Of a stretch of 50,065 nucleotides of DNA, positions 28,008-37,665 are shown piece after piece. The DNA is from JACCTI01 sp051005695 (GTDB lineage: Bacteria; Verrucomicrobiota; Verrucomicrobiia; Chthoniobacterales; UBA10450). Within the stretch, counting starts at the first letter, position 1. Every line of letters starts with the position of its first letter. The notes under the pieces are model-generated. The model was given only the letters and a program-made list of their open reading frames with translations, searched no databases and had not been told where the DNA came from. The DNA is taken from contig JBPCJC010000060.1 in assembly GCA_051005695.1 (NCBI GenBank), positions 1 to 50,065 of the forward strand. The letters run 5' to 3'. Both the position numbers and the translations under genes were made by a program.

Positions 28008-28596
28008 GCAGCTGGATTTTTTCATCGATCGAATCGGGCGCCCGGAGCCGCCACCGGCGCCGGCAAGAGCTCTGCCGCGCGCCGGGCGTGACTTCGCGCT
28101 CGAAGCGACGGCGCGCGAACTTCTGCGCGCGGTCCAGGCTGACGAGCTGCTCTCGTTAGTCCGGGTAAAATGGAATCCGCGGATGCGCAGCGCGGCCGGG
28201 CGAGCGGATTATCGCGCACACCTCATCTCGCTGAATCCACGATTGCGCGAACATGGCGGCGCGGAAATCGATCGCACTTTGCGCCATGAACTGGCTCATC
28301 TCCTGGCGCATTTTCGAGCCGGCCGGCGTCGCATTTCGCCGCATGGGCGTGAATGGCGCCGGGCCTGCCATGACCTCGGGATTGGCGATGAAAAGCGTTG
28401 CCACACTCTCCCCTTCCCCACGCGCACGCGGGCGCGGCCCTATCTTTATCGCTGTCCGAAGTGCGCCGCGGAGTTCCCGCGCGTCCGGCGAATTCGCCGC
28501 GCGGTCGCTTGCCTCGCCTGTTGTCGCCGGCACACCCGCGGGCGTTTTGACTGGCGTTTTCAGCTGCGGCTTGTGCGCGCGACCAGTATTGATTAA
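27994..28596 (+). CDS. SprT-like zinc metalloprotease domain protein
   Basis: About 200 residues from the ATG at 27994, 7 nt after a GAAGG. The SprT/Spartan core is clear: RTLRHELAHLLAH (His98, Glu99, His102), a third ligand in SPHGREW (His117), and a zinc ribbon CPKC ... CLAC (Cys154, 157, 173, 176). Eukaryotic Spartan cleaves DNA-protein crosslinks; the role of bacterial SprT is poorly defined. It overlaps the end of the desulfurase gene by 14 bp, so it belongs to the cysE-desulfurase operon. Confidence 0.88.
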   Translation: MLWLEQLDFFIDRIGRPEPPPAPARALPRAGRDFALEATARELLRAVQADELLSLVRVKWNPRMRSAAGRADYRAHLISLNPRLREHGGAEIDRTLRHELAHLLAHFRAGRRRISPHGREWRRACHDLGIGDEKRCHTLPFPTRTRARPYLYRCPKCAAEFPRVRRIRRAVACLACCRRHTRGRFDWRFQLRLVRATSID

Positions 28597-28604
28597 TCTT
28601 CTCC

Positions 28605-30038
28605 GTGTTCTGCGGGCGAAGCTTATCCATCCTGCGAATTCTCCTGGCGGCATGCACGCTCTTCGCCGCCAACGCGCGCGCTTATAAACTCGAGAGCTCG
28701 CGTTGGACGGCCAACCGCACCGTCCTGATGCACCTCTCGTTAGGCGGGCCGGCAGTTTTGCAGGATGGTTTCACTTCCTTCAATCAATCCGCCGCCGACG
28801 CGCTCAATATTTGGAACAATTATTTGGTGCACATGCAGTTTGCCTCCGTCGTCGGCTCCCCGTTGACGCCGACCGATGGTGACGCCGATAACTCGGCGTT
28901 TTTCTCCGACACAGTTTATGGCAAGGCCTTCGGCAGCCGCGTTCTCGCAGTCACATTAATTTCTTCCCGCGGCGCGATCCTGAGCGAGACGGACGTCCTT
29001 TTTAATAATCACGAGACGTGGGATTCTTATAGCGGTCCGTTGCAGACGACGCGGGATTTTCATCGGGTAGCTTTGCATGAATTCGGACACGTCCTCGGTC
29101 TCGATCATCCCGACGACGCCGGGCAACACGTGGTCGCGATCATGAATTCGGTGGTCAGCGAGCTCGATACGCTCGCGGCGGACGACATCTCGGGCGCGCA
29201 ATCGATTTACAATAGCGGGCCGGACTATCTTTTTTCCAACCCGGCGCCGAATCTCGTCAACCTTTCGACGCGCGCATTCGTTGGCACGGGCAACAATGTT
29301 TTGATCGGCGGTTTCATCATTCAAGGTCCCCAGCCGGCGACGGTGATTCTCCGCGCGATCGGCCACTCGTTAGCCGGCCGCGGAGTTAATAATGCGCTAA
29401 CCGATCCGACGATTGAGTTGCGAAATGCTTCGGGCACGGTGGTGGCGCGAGGCGATGACTGGATCTCGGATGCGAACGCGGAGACGATCGCGAGTTATCG
29501 GCTCGATCCTTCGAACAGCCGCGAATCCGCGCTCCTGCAAACGCTCAACGCCGGGAATTACACCGCCATCGTACAAGCTTTCAACAACAGCGACGGCGAC
29601 CAGACCGGAACGGCGCTGGTGGAGTTGTTCGACCTGCACACGACCGGCGGGCGCGCCGGCAACATCGCCACGCGCGGGCAGGTTTTGAACGGCGACGACG
29701 TCTTGATCGCGGGCTTCATCGTCGGCGGAAATGCGAGCAAGGAAGTGGTCATCCGCGGAATTGGCCCATCGCTCGTGGGCGCGGGATTATCGGGCGTGCT
29801 GGCAAACCCGAGCATCGAGCTGCACGATTCCACCGGCGCGATTTTGGCGTCGAATGATGATTGGCAGAGCGATCCAAATTCGGCGCACGTCCAGCAAGTT
29901 GGCCTAGCGCCGACGCAGCCTGCGGAATCCGCGCTCGATCGCACGCTCAATCCCGGCGCTTACACCGTGATCTTGCGCGGAGTGAACAGCACCGGGATCG
30001 GGTTGATCGAAGTTTACGATCTAACGCCGGCGCAGTGA
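28605..30038 (+). CDS. Secreted matrixin-like zinc metalloprotease with two C-terminal repeat modules
   Basis: 477 residues from a GTG at 28605. Signal peptide (ILRILLAACTLFAANARA), then a metzincin domain with HEFGHVLGLDHP (His158, Glu159, His162, His168) and the Met-turn AIMNS shortly after. Residues about 218-345 and 350-477 are two copies of the STRG...NDDW...VEVYDL module also found on the protein at 10471. The zinc motif predicts an extracellular endopeptidase; the modules may serve surface attachment or export (inference). It starts 9 bp after the SprT-like gene. Confidence 0.88.
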   Translation: MFCGRSLSILRILLAACTLFAANARAYKLESSRWTANRTVLMHLSLGGPAVLQDGFTSFNQSAADALNIWNNYLVHMQFASVVGSPLTPTDGDADNSAFFSDTVYGKAFGSRVLAVTLISSRGAILSETDVLFNNHETWDSYSGPLQTTRDFHRVALHEFGHVLGLDHPDDAGQHVVAIMNSVVSELDTLAADDISGAQSIYNSGPDYLFSNPAPNLVNLSTRAFVGTGNNVLIGGFIIQGPQPATVILRAIGHSLAGRGVNNALTDPTIELRNASGTVVARGDDWISDANAETIASYRLDPSNSRESALLQTLNAGNYTAIVQAFNNSDGDQTGTALVELFDLHTTGGRAGNIATRGQVLNGDDVLIAGFIVGGNASKEVVIRGIGPSLVGAGLSGVLANPSIELHDSTGAILASNDDWQSDPNSAHVQQVGLAPTQPAESALDRTLNPGAYTVILRGVNSTGIGLIEVYDLTPAQ

Positions 30039-30039
30039 A

Positions 30040-30134
30040 GTGTAGCCACGGCCCGGTGGGCCGTGCCGCGTGTGCGAGCACATTTGTTAAGCGTCCATGG
30101 CCGAGCCGCCCGGCCCGCAGGGCCGTGGCTACAC
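30040..30134. repeat. Inverted-repeat element (gtgtagccacggcc ... ggccgtggctacac)
   Basis: Perfect 14-bp inverted repeats (30040-30053 and 30121-30134) enclose 67 bp with further GC-rich pairing. It sits between the convergent protease and prfB genes, where it could end transcription from both sides. It shares the TGTAGCC end with the element at 19729-19793, suggesting one REP/MITE family. Confidence 0.75.
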
Positions 30135-30149
30135 CGCGGTGATCACTCG

Positions 30150-31290
30150 TTAGACCAATTCGTTAGACTCGCCTTTGCTGGCTTTTTGTCCGCGCAATTT
30201 CGCCTGGATAAAAAGATCAATGTCGCCGTCCATGACCGCCTGAACGTTGCTCGTCTCGGCGCCGGTGCGGTGGTCTTTCACCATCTGGTAAGGCTGAAAA
30301 ACATAAGAGCGAATCTGACTGCCCCAGGCGACGTCGCCTTTCTCGCCGTATTGGCGATCGATCTCGGCGCGCTTTTTATCCTGCTCGATCTCGTAGAGTT
30401 TCGCCTTCAACATTTTCATCGCCAGTTCACGATTCCGGCCCTGGCTGCGCTCCGCCTGGCAGGCGACGACGATCCCGCTTGGCTTGTGCACGATGCGCAC
30501 CGCGGTCTCGACTTTGTTGACGTTCTGGCCGCCCTTGCCGCCGGCGCGATAGGTGTCGACTTCGATGTCGGCGGGATTGATTTCGATCGGCACGGAATCG
30601 GCCATCTCCGGCACGACATCGACGCTCGCGAAGGAAGTGTGGCGGCGCTTGTTAGAATCAAAGGGCGAAATGCGGACCAACCGATGCACCCCGCGTTCCG
30701 TGCTCAGGTATCCGTAAACGTACTCGCCGCTAACGAGGAAGGTGGCGGATTTAATTCCAACTTCTTCGCCGGTTTGGATGTCGATCGTCTGCGATTGAAA
30801 GCCGCTGCGTTCAATCCACCGCCCATACATCCGCAGAAGCATGTCGGCCCAATCGCACGATTCGGTGCCGCCAGCGCCGGAATGGATGGTGACGAATGCA
30901 TTCGATCGGTCGTTAGGCCCGGAGAGAAACTGCCGGAGTTCAAATTCTTCGAGCTTATGCACCAGGCGCGCGTGCTCGGTGCTTATCTCCGCTTCGGCTT
31001 GGCTGCGTCGCGCGCCGTCAGTTTCTTCCGTGGCTAACTGCTGCAGCGCTTCGAAGTCATCGGTCTCGCGCTCGAGCTCGCGAAAGGGATTGATTAACGA
31101 ACGCAGTCGCGAGACCTCTTCGACATCGACTTGGGCGCGCTCGCGATTCGACCAAAAATCCGGCGCGGCCATCCGCTCTTCGAGCGCGGCGAGCTGGTCC
31201 TGGAGCTTGGCGACGTCAAAGAAACCTCCGCAGTGCGCCGACGCGTGACTTCAATTCTTCGGCGCTGATTTCCGGGAGATCCGTGGCCAT
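30150..31290 (-). CDS. prfB: Peptide chain release factor 2, with programmed +1 frameshift
   Basis: RF2 reads UAA and UGA and triggers peptide release on the ribosome. The main frame (from about 31217) has SPF in VRISPFDSNKRRHTSF, which reads the stop codon, and GGQ in AGGKGGQNVNK, which enters the peptidyl-transferase centre. The true start is ATG 31290: 24 codons (MATDLPEISAEELKSRVGAL ...) lead to CTT-TGA-C, where the ribosome must slip +1 to go on. The total is about 379 residues. It is third in an eno-ftsB-prfB row, 61 bp after ftsB. Its stop TAA lies inside a TCGTTAG word. Confidence 0.96.
31215..31229 (-). promoter_or_regulatory. RF2 programmed frameshift site
   Basis: Coding strand CGGAGGTTTCTTTGAC: an internal Shine-Dalgarno (GGAGG) three bases before the slippery CTT, followed by the zero-frame stop UGA (31218-31216) and C. 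It has the same architecture as the E. coli prfB autoregulatory site: when RF2 is scarce the pause at UGA lets the ribosome slip +1 and make RF2. Both reading frames were checked and join as expected. Confidence 0.95.
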
Positions 31291-31351
31291 GGCCGAAGAT
31301 AACAATGCGGACGCGATTCGCCAGAAGCTTGTCCGAAAAGACGCGCGCAGC

Positions 31352-31690
31352 CTAGGGCCGCTTCGCTTGCTCAACGCGAAAGATAGTCTCGCCCGGTTTC
31401 ATCAGGTCGAGACGATCACGCGCCTCGGTTTCCAGAAAAGTGACATCGGTCTTGAGCAAATTTACTTCGCGTGTCTGGCGCGCGACTAACACTTTCTGCG
31501 CGGCCGTCTGCGCCTCCAGGTTGTCGTTTTCGGCGCGGATTTGGACGAGACGTTTGTGTTGCGGAACGAAGAGACTAACGACGACTAAGAGGAAGGCGAG
31601 AGCTAACAAGACCCGCAGGATGCGGTTAAGCTGCTGCCAAACTGAGGCCTCGCGACGAGCGCGGAAGTCGCCGTAGCCGGGATGATCCAC
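31352..31690 (-). CDS. FtsB/DivIC-type septum formation initiator protein
   Basis: 112-residue bitopic protein: a short cytoplasmic N-terminus, one TM (ILRVLLALAFLLVVVSLFV), then a periplasmic coiled coil (RLVQIRAENDNLEAQTAAQK ...) and a conserved EARDRLDLMKPGETIFRV end. This is the DivIC/FtsB layout; the family bridges FtsL and FtsQ in the divisome. It starts with GTG overlapping the enolase stop (TAGTG). Linkage of eno and an ftsB-like gene is common across bacteria. Confidence 0.9.
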   Translation of the reverse strand: MDHPGYGDFRARREASVWQQLNRILRVLLALAFLLVVVSLFVPQHKRLVQIRAENDNLEAQTAAQKVLVARQTREVNLLKTDVTFLETEARDRLDLMKPGETIFRVEQAKRP

Positions 31691-32973
31691 TAGCGCATTT
31701 TACCGCCGTAAACTGCGTTGTCACCTAGTTCCTCCGCGATCCGGAGAAGTTGGTTATACTTAGCTACCCGATCGGTCCGGCAAAGCGATCCGGTCTTGAT
31801 CTGCCCGGCGTTAGTCGCCACCGCGATATCCGCGATGGTCGTGTCTTCGGTTTCTCCGGAGCGATGACTGATGACCGCGGTGTAGTTATTTTCCGTGGCT
31901 AGGCGGATGGTATCGAAGGTCTCGGTGAGGGTGCCAATTTGATTGACCTTTACCAGGATGGAATTGGCCACGCCTTGGTCGATTCCTTTTTGCAGGAACT
32001 CGACGTTGGTCACAAAAAGATCGTCGCCGACCAGTTGAATCCGATCACCGAGACGGTCGGTCATTTTTTTCCAACCAGCCCAATCATTCTCCGCGCAACC
32101 ATCTTCGATCGAGATAATCGGGAAACGCTTTACGAGCGATTCGTAGAGATCGATTAACTCATCCGCGCTCCGTTGCGAGCCATCGGATTTTTTGAAAACA
32201 TATGCGCCCGCCTCGTTGTCGTAGAATTCCGAAGCCGCGGGATCGAGAGCGACGAAAATTTCTTCGCCGAATTTATAGCCAGCTTTGCCAACGGCGATGG
32301 CAATGCATTCCAGCGCGTCCTCGGCGGATTTGAGAGTCGGCGCGAAACCGCCTTCGTCGCCAATGGCGGTCGAGAGCCCGCGATCTTTGAGCACACCTTT
32401 GAGGGCATGAAAAACTTCCGCGCCATAACGGAGCGCTTCCGGAAAAGTAGGCGCGCCTTTCGGCATGATCATGAACTCCTGGAAATCAATCGGGGCATCC
32501 GAGTGCGCACCGCCGTTGAGAATATTCATCATCGGCACCGGGAGTGTGTTCGCCTTCGGCCCGCCGAGATAACGAAAGAGCGGCAGCTCGGAAAACGCAG
32601 CCGCAGCGTGAGCGTTGGCTAACGAGACGCCGAGAAGAGCATTGGCGCCGAGATTTTTTTTGTTCTCCGTCCCATCGAGCTCGATCAACGTCCGATCGAG
32701 CGCTTCCTGATCGAGCGCATCCGCGCCGACCAAACCGTGCGCAATCGTTTCGTTGACCGCGCGCACGGCCTTGAGCACACCTTTGCCGCCGTAACGACTT
32801 TTGTCGGCGTCGCGCAATTCCCACGCTTCGTGCTCGCCGGTGCTTGCACCGCTCGGAACGGCTGCGCGCCCAAACGCGCCGCCCTCGAGCCAGACATCCA
32901 CTTCCACAGTCGGGTTGCCGCGCGAATCAAGGATCTCGCGGCCGATGATTTTTTTGATGCTCGTTTTTGCCAT
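31690..32973 (-). CDS. eno: Enolase
   Basis: Converts 2-phosphoglycerate to phosphoenolpyruvate in glycolysis. 427 residues, normal length: KIIGREILDSRGNPTVEVDV at the N-terminus, GGAHSD, the catalytic GDEGGFAP, SIEDGCAENDW, the metal and active-site GDDLFVTN, LVKVNQIGTLTET and SHRSGETEDTTIAD. All signature segments are intact. First gene of the eno-ftsB-prfB row; the 175 bp upstream (to 33148) should hold its promoter, but I see no clear -10/-35. Confidence 0.99.
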   Translation of the reverse strand: MAKTSIKKIIGREILDSRGNPTVEVDVWLEGGAFGRAAVPSGASTGEHEAWELRDADKSRYGGKGVLKAVRAVNETIAHGLVGADALDQEALDRTLIELDGTENKKNLGANALLGVSLANAHAAAAFSELPLFRYLGGPKANTLPVPMMNILNGGAHSDAPIDFQEFMIMPKGAPTFPEALRYGAEVFHALKGVLKDRGLSTAIGDEGGFAPTLKSAEDALECIAIAVGKAGYKFGEEIFVALDPAASEFYDNEAGAYVFKKSDGSQRSADELIDLYESLVKRFPIISIEDGCAENDWAGWKKMTDRLGDRIQLVGDDLFVTNVEFLQKGIDQGVANSILVKVNQIGTLTETFDTIRLATENNYTAVISHRSGETEDTTIADIAVATNAGQIKTGSLCRTDRVAKYNQLLRIAEELGDNAVYGGKMR

Positions 32974-33148
32974 GTCTGCCGGGCGAATTAGAACAGCTTA
33001 GCCGCCGCACGCCAATGAACTTTAGCGACGGCGTGGAAGCATTCGCGGTAGCCCCGTGCGATGACGCGTTTCACCAGTACAACCGAAGCCCTCGCCGCAG
33101 CAATGCCACACGCGAGGGCCGGAGTTTCGCTAAATTTACGATGGCTCG

Positions 33149-33925
33149 TCAGGCGACTTTCGCCGCTTTCGCTGCTTTTTGGCGGCGATAAGCAATGAGG
33201 CCGAGACCACCGAGCGCCATCAACGCGATCGGCGCTGGCTCTGGAACGGCACCTGCCGCGATGGGAGTGTTCGGCGTGTCGTCATACGCGATGCCGCTCA
33301 GGGTGATCGCGTAAGGCACGGCTGCGTCTTGTCCTGCGATGCTCAAACCGACCCATCCGAAAAACGTCTGCCCGCCGGCCGTAAAGCGGATCCCAAGAAA
33401 ACCACTCGCAGGACCATTGGCGCTCACCCACTGACTCGCGGGAAACCCTGCTGAAGAAGCGAGATAACCGGTCTGACCAGTCGTTCCTCCGGTGAGCGTG
33501 ATGAAGGGGCCGGTCCCGTCAATGATCGTGCCTGCCGCCAGACGAGAAGGATACGCGTTTGCGGTGAGTTTACCGATGACATCGATGTTAGGCCCGCCGC
33601 CAATGGGCGCAGCGAAACCAGCCAATCCAAAAATTCCGGTAGAGCCACTCTTACTGAGGCTGCTGAAGCGCTGACGCAGACGGAAATCGATGATCCCGTC
33701 CTTGTTGAAATCGAAGTTGCCCGCATTCCCGGAAGTGAAGTACGTCGATCCGTCGTTCGCCGTTGGATCGGTGAAGACCTGGTTGTTGAAATTGATGAAC
33801 ACAATCGCGGCATCCGCAGTGGTGACTGCGCCCGCGAGAACGGCTGCGCCTAAGCCTGCTGCGCAATATTTTCCTACACGTGAGTTTCGATCGGAGAGTT
33901 TGTCAGGGAGTGTCATGGTATTCAT
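33149..33925 (-). CDS. PEP-CTERM-anchored exported protein
   Basis: 258 residues. Signal peptide (GLGAAVLAGAVTTADAA), a beta-rich middle with a calcium-loop-like FDFNKDGIIDF, and a C-terminal sorting signal: VPEP at 227-230, a hydrophobic stretch (IALMALGGLGLIAY) and RRQK. Exosortase recognises such tails in EPS-producing Gram-negative bacteria; no exosortase gene is in this window. The function of the body is unknown. ATG 33925 or 33916 may start it. It is divergent from the phosphodiesterase-fusion gene. Confidence 0.88.
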   Translation of the reverse strand: MNTMTLPDKLSDRNSRVGKYCAAGLGAAVLAGAVTTADAAIVFINFNNQVFTDPTANDGSTYFTSGNAGNFDFNKDGIIDFRLRQRFSSLSKSGSTGIFGLAGFAAPIGGGPNIDVIGKLTANAYPSRLAAGTIIDGTGPFITLTGGTTGQTGYLASSAGFPASQWVSANGPASGFLGIRFTAGGQTFFGWVGLSIAGQDAAVPYAITLSGIAYDDTPNTPIAAGAVPEPAPIALMALGGLGLIAYRRQKAAKAAKVA

Positions 33926-34020
33926 TTGGTTCGTGGGTTAGGTGGCCCGTGCGTGCTTTATGAAGAAGTCGTAAGATCGCGTCAATCAAATTTGCCGAAA
34001 TGAATTAAACGTTTTCTGAA

Positions 34021-36780
34021 ATGACCGATCCAAATTCCTTGCTCACTCGTCGCCTTCTTCTGATCGGCTGGGATGCAGCAGACTGGCAAATGATCGACCC
34101 GCTGTTGGAGGCTGGCGAGATGCCAGTGCTTAATCGGCTTATCGAAGAGGGAGTGATGGGGAATCTGGCGACCCTTCAACCGGCGATTTCGCCGATGTTA
34201 TGGACGTCGATCGCGACAGGCAAGACAGCCGATAAACACGGAATCCTGGGTTTCACACAGCGCGATGCGGACACCGGCACGCCGCGACCTTTTCCGTCGG
34301 TCGCGCGCAAGACGAAAGCGATCTGGAATATTCTTCAGCAAGCGCTCGGCTGGCGTTGCCACGTGGCGAACTGGTGGGCGAGTCATCCAGCCGAGCCGCT
34401 GGATGGCGTGACTGTTTCGAATTTCTTTTTCACAACGCGACAAGTCGGTCCGAACATCTGGCGCGTTCCGCAAGCCGCGATTCATCCGCAGGGTTTGGAG
34501 GCGGAATTCGGGCCCCTGCGGATGGGGATTAACGAAATCGATCAGGAGATGGTGCTGCCGTTCATCCCACGAGCCGCAGAGATCGACCAGAAATTGGACA
34601 ATCGGCTCGAGCAGCTCGCCGGTGTTCTGAGCGATTGCATCAGCGAACAAGCAGTGGCGACGGCTGTTCTGGAGCACGAGCCGTGGCAGTTCGCGGCGGT
34701 TTACTCGGACGCGATCGACCACTTCTCACACGCGTTCATGAAGTACCACCCGCCGCGCCAGCCGAACATTCCGGAGCAGGATTTCGAAATCTACAAAGAT
34801 GTGATGCGCGGCGTATATCGGTTTCACGATATGATGCTCGGGCGCTTGATCGAATTGGCGGGCCCGGAGGCCACGATCGTTCTCTGTTCCGATCACGGTT
34901 TCCAAAGCGGCATGCTTCGCCCCCTTGATAATCCTCGCGAACCGGCCGGCCCTACCTTCTGGCATCGCGACTTCGGCATCCTTGTCATGAAGGGTCCGGG
35001 CATCAAGCGCGACGAGCGCATCTACGGCGCTAACCTGCTCGACATCGTTCCCACTTTGCTCACGCTCGTCGGCCTCCCCGTGGCGCGCGATATGGATGGC
35101 AAGCCACTGCTCGAAGCGCTCGAAAATCCAAATCCAATCGCGCCGATCGCTTCGTGGGATGACGTTCCGGGCCGCGATGGCCAGCATCCGCCGGGAACAA
35201 AATGGGACATCTCAGTGGAGGAAGCGGATGCGATTATTCAGCAATTCGCGGCACTGGGATACGTCGACGAACCGACTGACGATCGTCTCCGGGACGGTGA
35301 GACAACCGAACTCGAGACTCAGTATAACCTCGCCCAGGTCCATCTCTCCGCGGCACGACCGGAAAAGGCTGTCAAGATTCTCGAAGAACTGCTCGCGCGC
35401 CAGCCCTGGGAGTCGCGATACATTCACCAGCTCGCGAATGCCTATATAAAAGGGGGTTGGTTTCGCGCCGCGGAAGATCTCCTCGAACGCGCATATCCAA
35501 ACGAAAACGGCAAGCCCTCTCCGGCTCCGCACATTGTCTGGCAAATGCGCGCCAAAGCCGCGCTCCGTCTGGGCGATCGCGAGCGCGCCGCCGATCTCCT
35601 CGAGCACGTAATGCAACACATGCTGCTCCATCCGAGCACCTGGGTGGAAGCTGGTTGGCTTTGGGTCGAACTGCGCCGGCTGCCCGATGCGGAGAAATGT
35701 TTTCACCGCGCGCTGGAATTAGATCCCGATAGCGCCGCCGCCTATCAGGGACTTTCGACCATACATCTGCGCCGGAAAGAAAACGGACTCGCGATTGATG
35801 CCGCGCTCGAAGCGGTGCAACGGCTGCATCATTTGCCGATGTCGCACTTGAATCTCGGGATTGCGCTCGCGCGTGAAGGAGAACTCGACGCCGCGCTCGT
35901 CGCCTTTCGCCGCACGCTTGGGATGCAGCCGGACTCGATCCGCGCGCATCGTTGGCTTGCCGCGCTCCATGGTTCGAAGCGCCCGGATGATTTTCTGGCC
36001 CACGCGCATCGCAACCAATCGATTCGATTGAGCCGCGAGCGGATGGCGAATGCGCCTGCGCAGAGTTCGCGGAATGGGGAACGTCGTGCAGCGCCGGATC
36101 TTCCCTCTTTTGCGGAACGCCGTCGGCTCGAAGCAGAAGCGCGCCCGCGGCCCGACGCGCCGGTCACATCGGGACGCACGTTCCTGCTCGTCTCCGGGCT
36201 TCCCCGCTCCGGTACTTCTTTAATGATGCAAATGCTCGCCGCGGGTGGAATGCCTCCGCGCACGGACGGATTACGAACCGCGGATGGTGATAACCCGGAG
36301 GGCTACTTCGAGTGGGAAGCGATCAAGCGAATCTCCAAAGAACCGCAGCTGCTTGATGAGCCCGAGCTGGAAAATAAAGCGATCAAAGTGATCTCCGCAT
36401 TACTGACCGCATTGCCGCGGGTCCATAACTACCGGGTCATTTTCATGCGGCGGCCGGTCGCTGAGATCGCAGCATCTCAGTCAAAAATGATCGCGCACCG
36501 CGGGACAGCAGGGTTAGAGAAAGCGGAAGATCAGATCGCCTCCGCGTTAAGCAATCACGCGGCAAGCACGCTGCAGTTCCTCCGCAGCAAACCAACCACC
36601 TTCGAAGTTCTCGAGGTCGACTATCCTGAGCTCGTCACGCATCCCGAAGCGTGGATCGGACGCATCGTACAATTCGTTGGTGTCGAAAAACTCCCCCATC
36701 CCGAGCGTCTCTCGAGGGTCGTGCGGAAGGATCTGCATCGAAACCGCGCGGCGGAAAACGCGGGAAGCGCGGGCGAATAG
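34021..36780 (+). CDS. Three-domain fusion: type I phosphodiesterase / TPR / sulfotransferase
   Basis: 919 residues. Residues about 10-400 form an alkaline-phosphatase-superfamily domain (LLLIGWDAADW with Asp18, SPMLWTSIATGK with the Ser/Thr nucleophile region, VYSDAIDHFSH, CSDHGFQS), as in type I phosphodiesterases/nucleotide pyrophosphatases. Residues about 430-665 are TPR units (YNLAQVHLSAARPEKAVKIL, AEKCFHRALELDPDSAAAY). Residues about 715-905 are a P-loop sulfotransferase (LVSGLPRSGTSLMMQML, Ser725-Thr732 binding PAPS). No signal peptide, so it is probably cytoplasmic. It carries no octamer, unlike most long genes here. No domain is truncated; the substrate is unknown. Confidence 0.85.
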   Translation: MTDPNSLLTRRLLLIGWDAADWQMIDPLLEAGEMPVLNRLIEEGVMGNLATLQPAISPMLWTSIATGKTADKHGILGFTQRDADTGTPRPFPSVARKTKAIWNILQQALGWRCHVANWWASHPAEPLDGVTVSNFFFTTRQVGPNIWRVPQAAIHPQGLEAEFGPLRMGINEIDQEMVLPFIPRAAEIDQKLDNRLEQLAGVLSDCISEQAVATAVLEHEPWQFAAVYSDAIDHFSHAFMKYHPPRQPNIPEQDFEIYKDVMRGVYRFHDMMLGRLIELAGPEATIVLCSDHGFQSGMLRPLDNPREPAGPTFWHRDFGILVMKGPGIKRDERIYGANLLDIVPTLLTLVGLPVARDMDGKPLLEALENPNPIAPIASWDDVPGRDGQHPPGTKWDISVEEADAIIQQFAALGYVDEPTDDRLRDGETTELETQYNLAQVHLSAARPEKAVKILEELLARQPWESRYIHQLANAYIKGGWFRAAEDLLERAYPNENGKPSPAPHIVWQMRAKAALRLGDRERAADLLEHVMQHMLLHPSTWVEAGWLWVELRRLPDAEKCFHRALELDPDSAAAYQGLSTIHLRRKENGLAIDAALEAVQRLHHLPMSHLNLGIALAREGELDAALVAFRRTLGMQPDSIRAHRWLAALHGSKRPDDFLAHAHRNQSIRLSRERMANAPAQSSRNGERRAAPDLPSFAERRRLEAEARPRPDAPVTSGRTFLLVSGLPRSGTSLMMQMLAAGGMPPRTDGLRTADGDNPEGYFEWEAIKRISKEPQLLDEPELENKAIKVISALLTALPRVHNYRVIFMRRPVAEIAASQSKMIAHRGTAGLEKAEDQIASALSNHAASTLQFLRSKPTTFEVLEVDYPELVTHPEAWIGRIVQFVGVEKLPHPERLSRVVRKDLHRNRAAENAGSAGE

Positions 36781-36852
36781 CATCCCTGCGCGCCCCCAGG
36801 TGCCGGAGTTTCGCGCTGGCAATCTTTTGAACCGCGCATAGTCTGCTCGTAT

Positions 36853-37665
36853 ATGTTTTTCCAGCGGGGAATCTTCGCGGTTTTGCTGGTGGCGAGCGCA
36901 TGCCTTGCTCTCGCAGCAGAACCTCGCCCTTTGACTCCGGAGCAGCTCGGCACGGCCCAGAAAAGCGACACGCTGACGATCCCCACGCCGGGAGAACTTT
37001 TCGCCGCGCTTTCGAAGCCAGGGAAGCCGGATTGGTCGAGTCAATATCGCGGCCCGATCCCGATGGCCTACAGCAATCGCGCGCGGATCGCGCTCAATCT
37101 CGGCGGCCTGATCGCTGATGGCTTTATCGCGGTGGAAGCGCAGGATACGCAGCAGGTGAAAAACATCGGCACCGATATCATCAAGTTAGCGAAAGCACTC
37201 GGGGTCAGCGAAAACGTCCTCAGCCGCGGCAAGAGCATCAACGAGTTCGCGGAGAAGAACGAATGGGACGCGCTCCAGGAAGAACTCGAAGCCACCCAGA
37301 ACGAAGTGAAGACTTCGATGCAATCGAACAGCGACCAGGATTACGTTATTCTAGTTAGTCTGGGCGGCTGGATTCGCGGCACCCAGGTCGTCAGCGGTTC
37401 GATCGCGCAAAATTACAACGAAGCGAGCGCTAAAGTTTTGCGGCAGCCCGCGCTGGTCAGTTTCATCCAAGCGAAGATCAAGGAAATGTCGCCGACGCTC
37501 CAGGCCGAGCCGCTGGTCAAGTCGGTCGCCGCGCAGCTCTCCGCGATCGAATCGCTCGTGACCTTTTCGAGCGGTGGCACCCCGACTGCTGAAGAGGTGC
37601 GCAAGCTGCACGAAGCGGTCAGCAAGTTAATGGACGAAATTCAAACCAAGGCGGACGTGAAATGA
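36853..37665 (+). CDS. Secreted alpha-helical hypothetical protein
   Basis: 270 residues with signal peptide (FAVLLVASACLALAAEP). The mature chain is mostly helical with amphipathic stretches (AEKNEWDALQEELEATQNEVK, PTAEEVRKLHEAVSKLMDEI) and a conserved-looking YVILVSLGGWIRGTQ segment. No known family is recognised. It opens a run of three overlapping genes: its stop overlaps the next start (ATGA at 37662). Confidence 0.75.
   Translation: MFFQRGIFAVLLVASACLALAAEPRPLTPEQLGTAQKSDTLTIPTPGELFAALSKPGKPDWSSQYRGPIPMAYSNRARIALNLGGLIADGFIAVEAQDTQQVKNIGTDIIKLAKALGVSENVLSRGKSINEFAEKNEWDALQEELEATQNEVKTSMQSNSDQDYVILVSLGGWIRGTQVVSGSIAQNYNEASAKVLRQPALVSFIQAKIKEMSPTLQAEPLVKSVAAQLSAIESLVTFSSGGTPTAEEVRKLHEAVSKLMDEIQTKADVK

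Noticed and set aside
30040..30149. tRNA or small RNA gene between protease and prfB
   Set aside because: No cloverleaf; the stretch is a plain inverted repeat.
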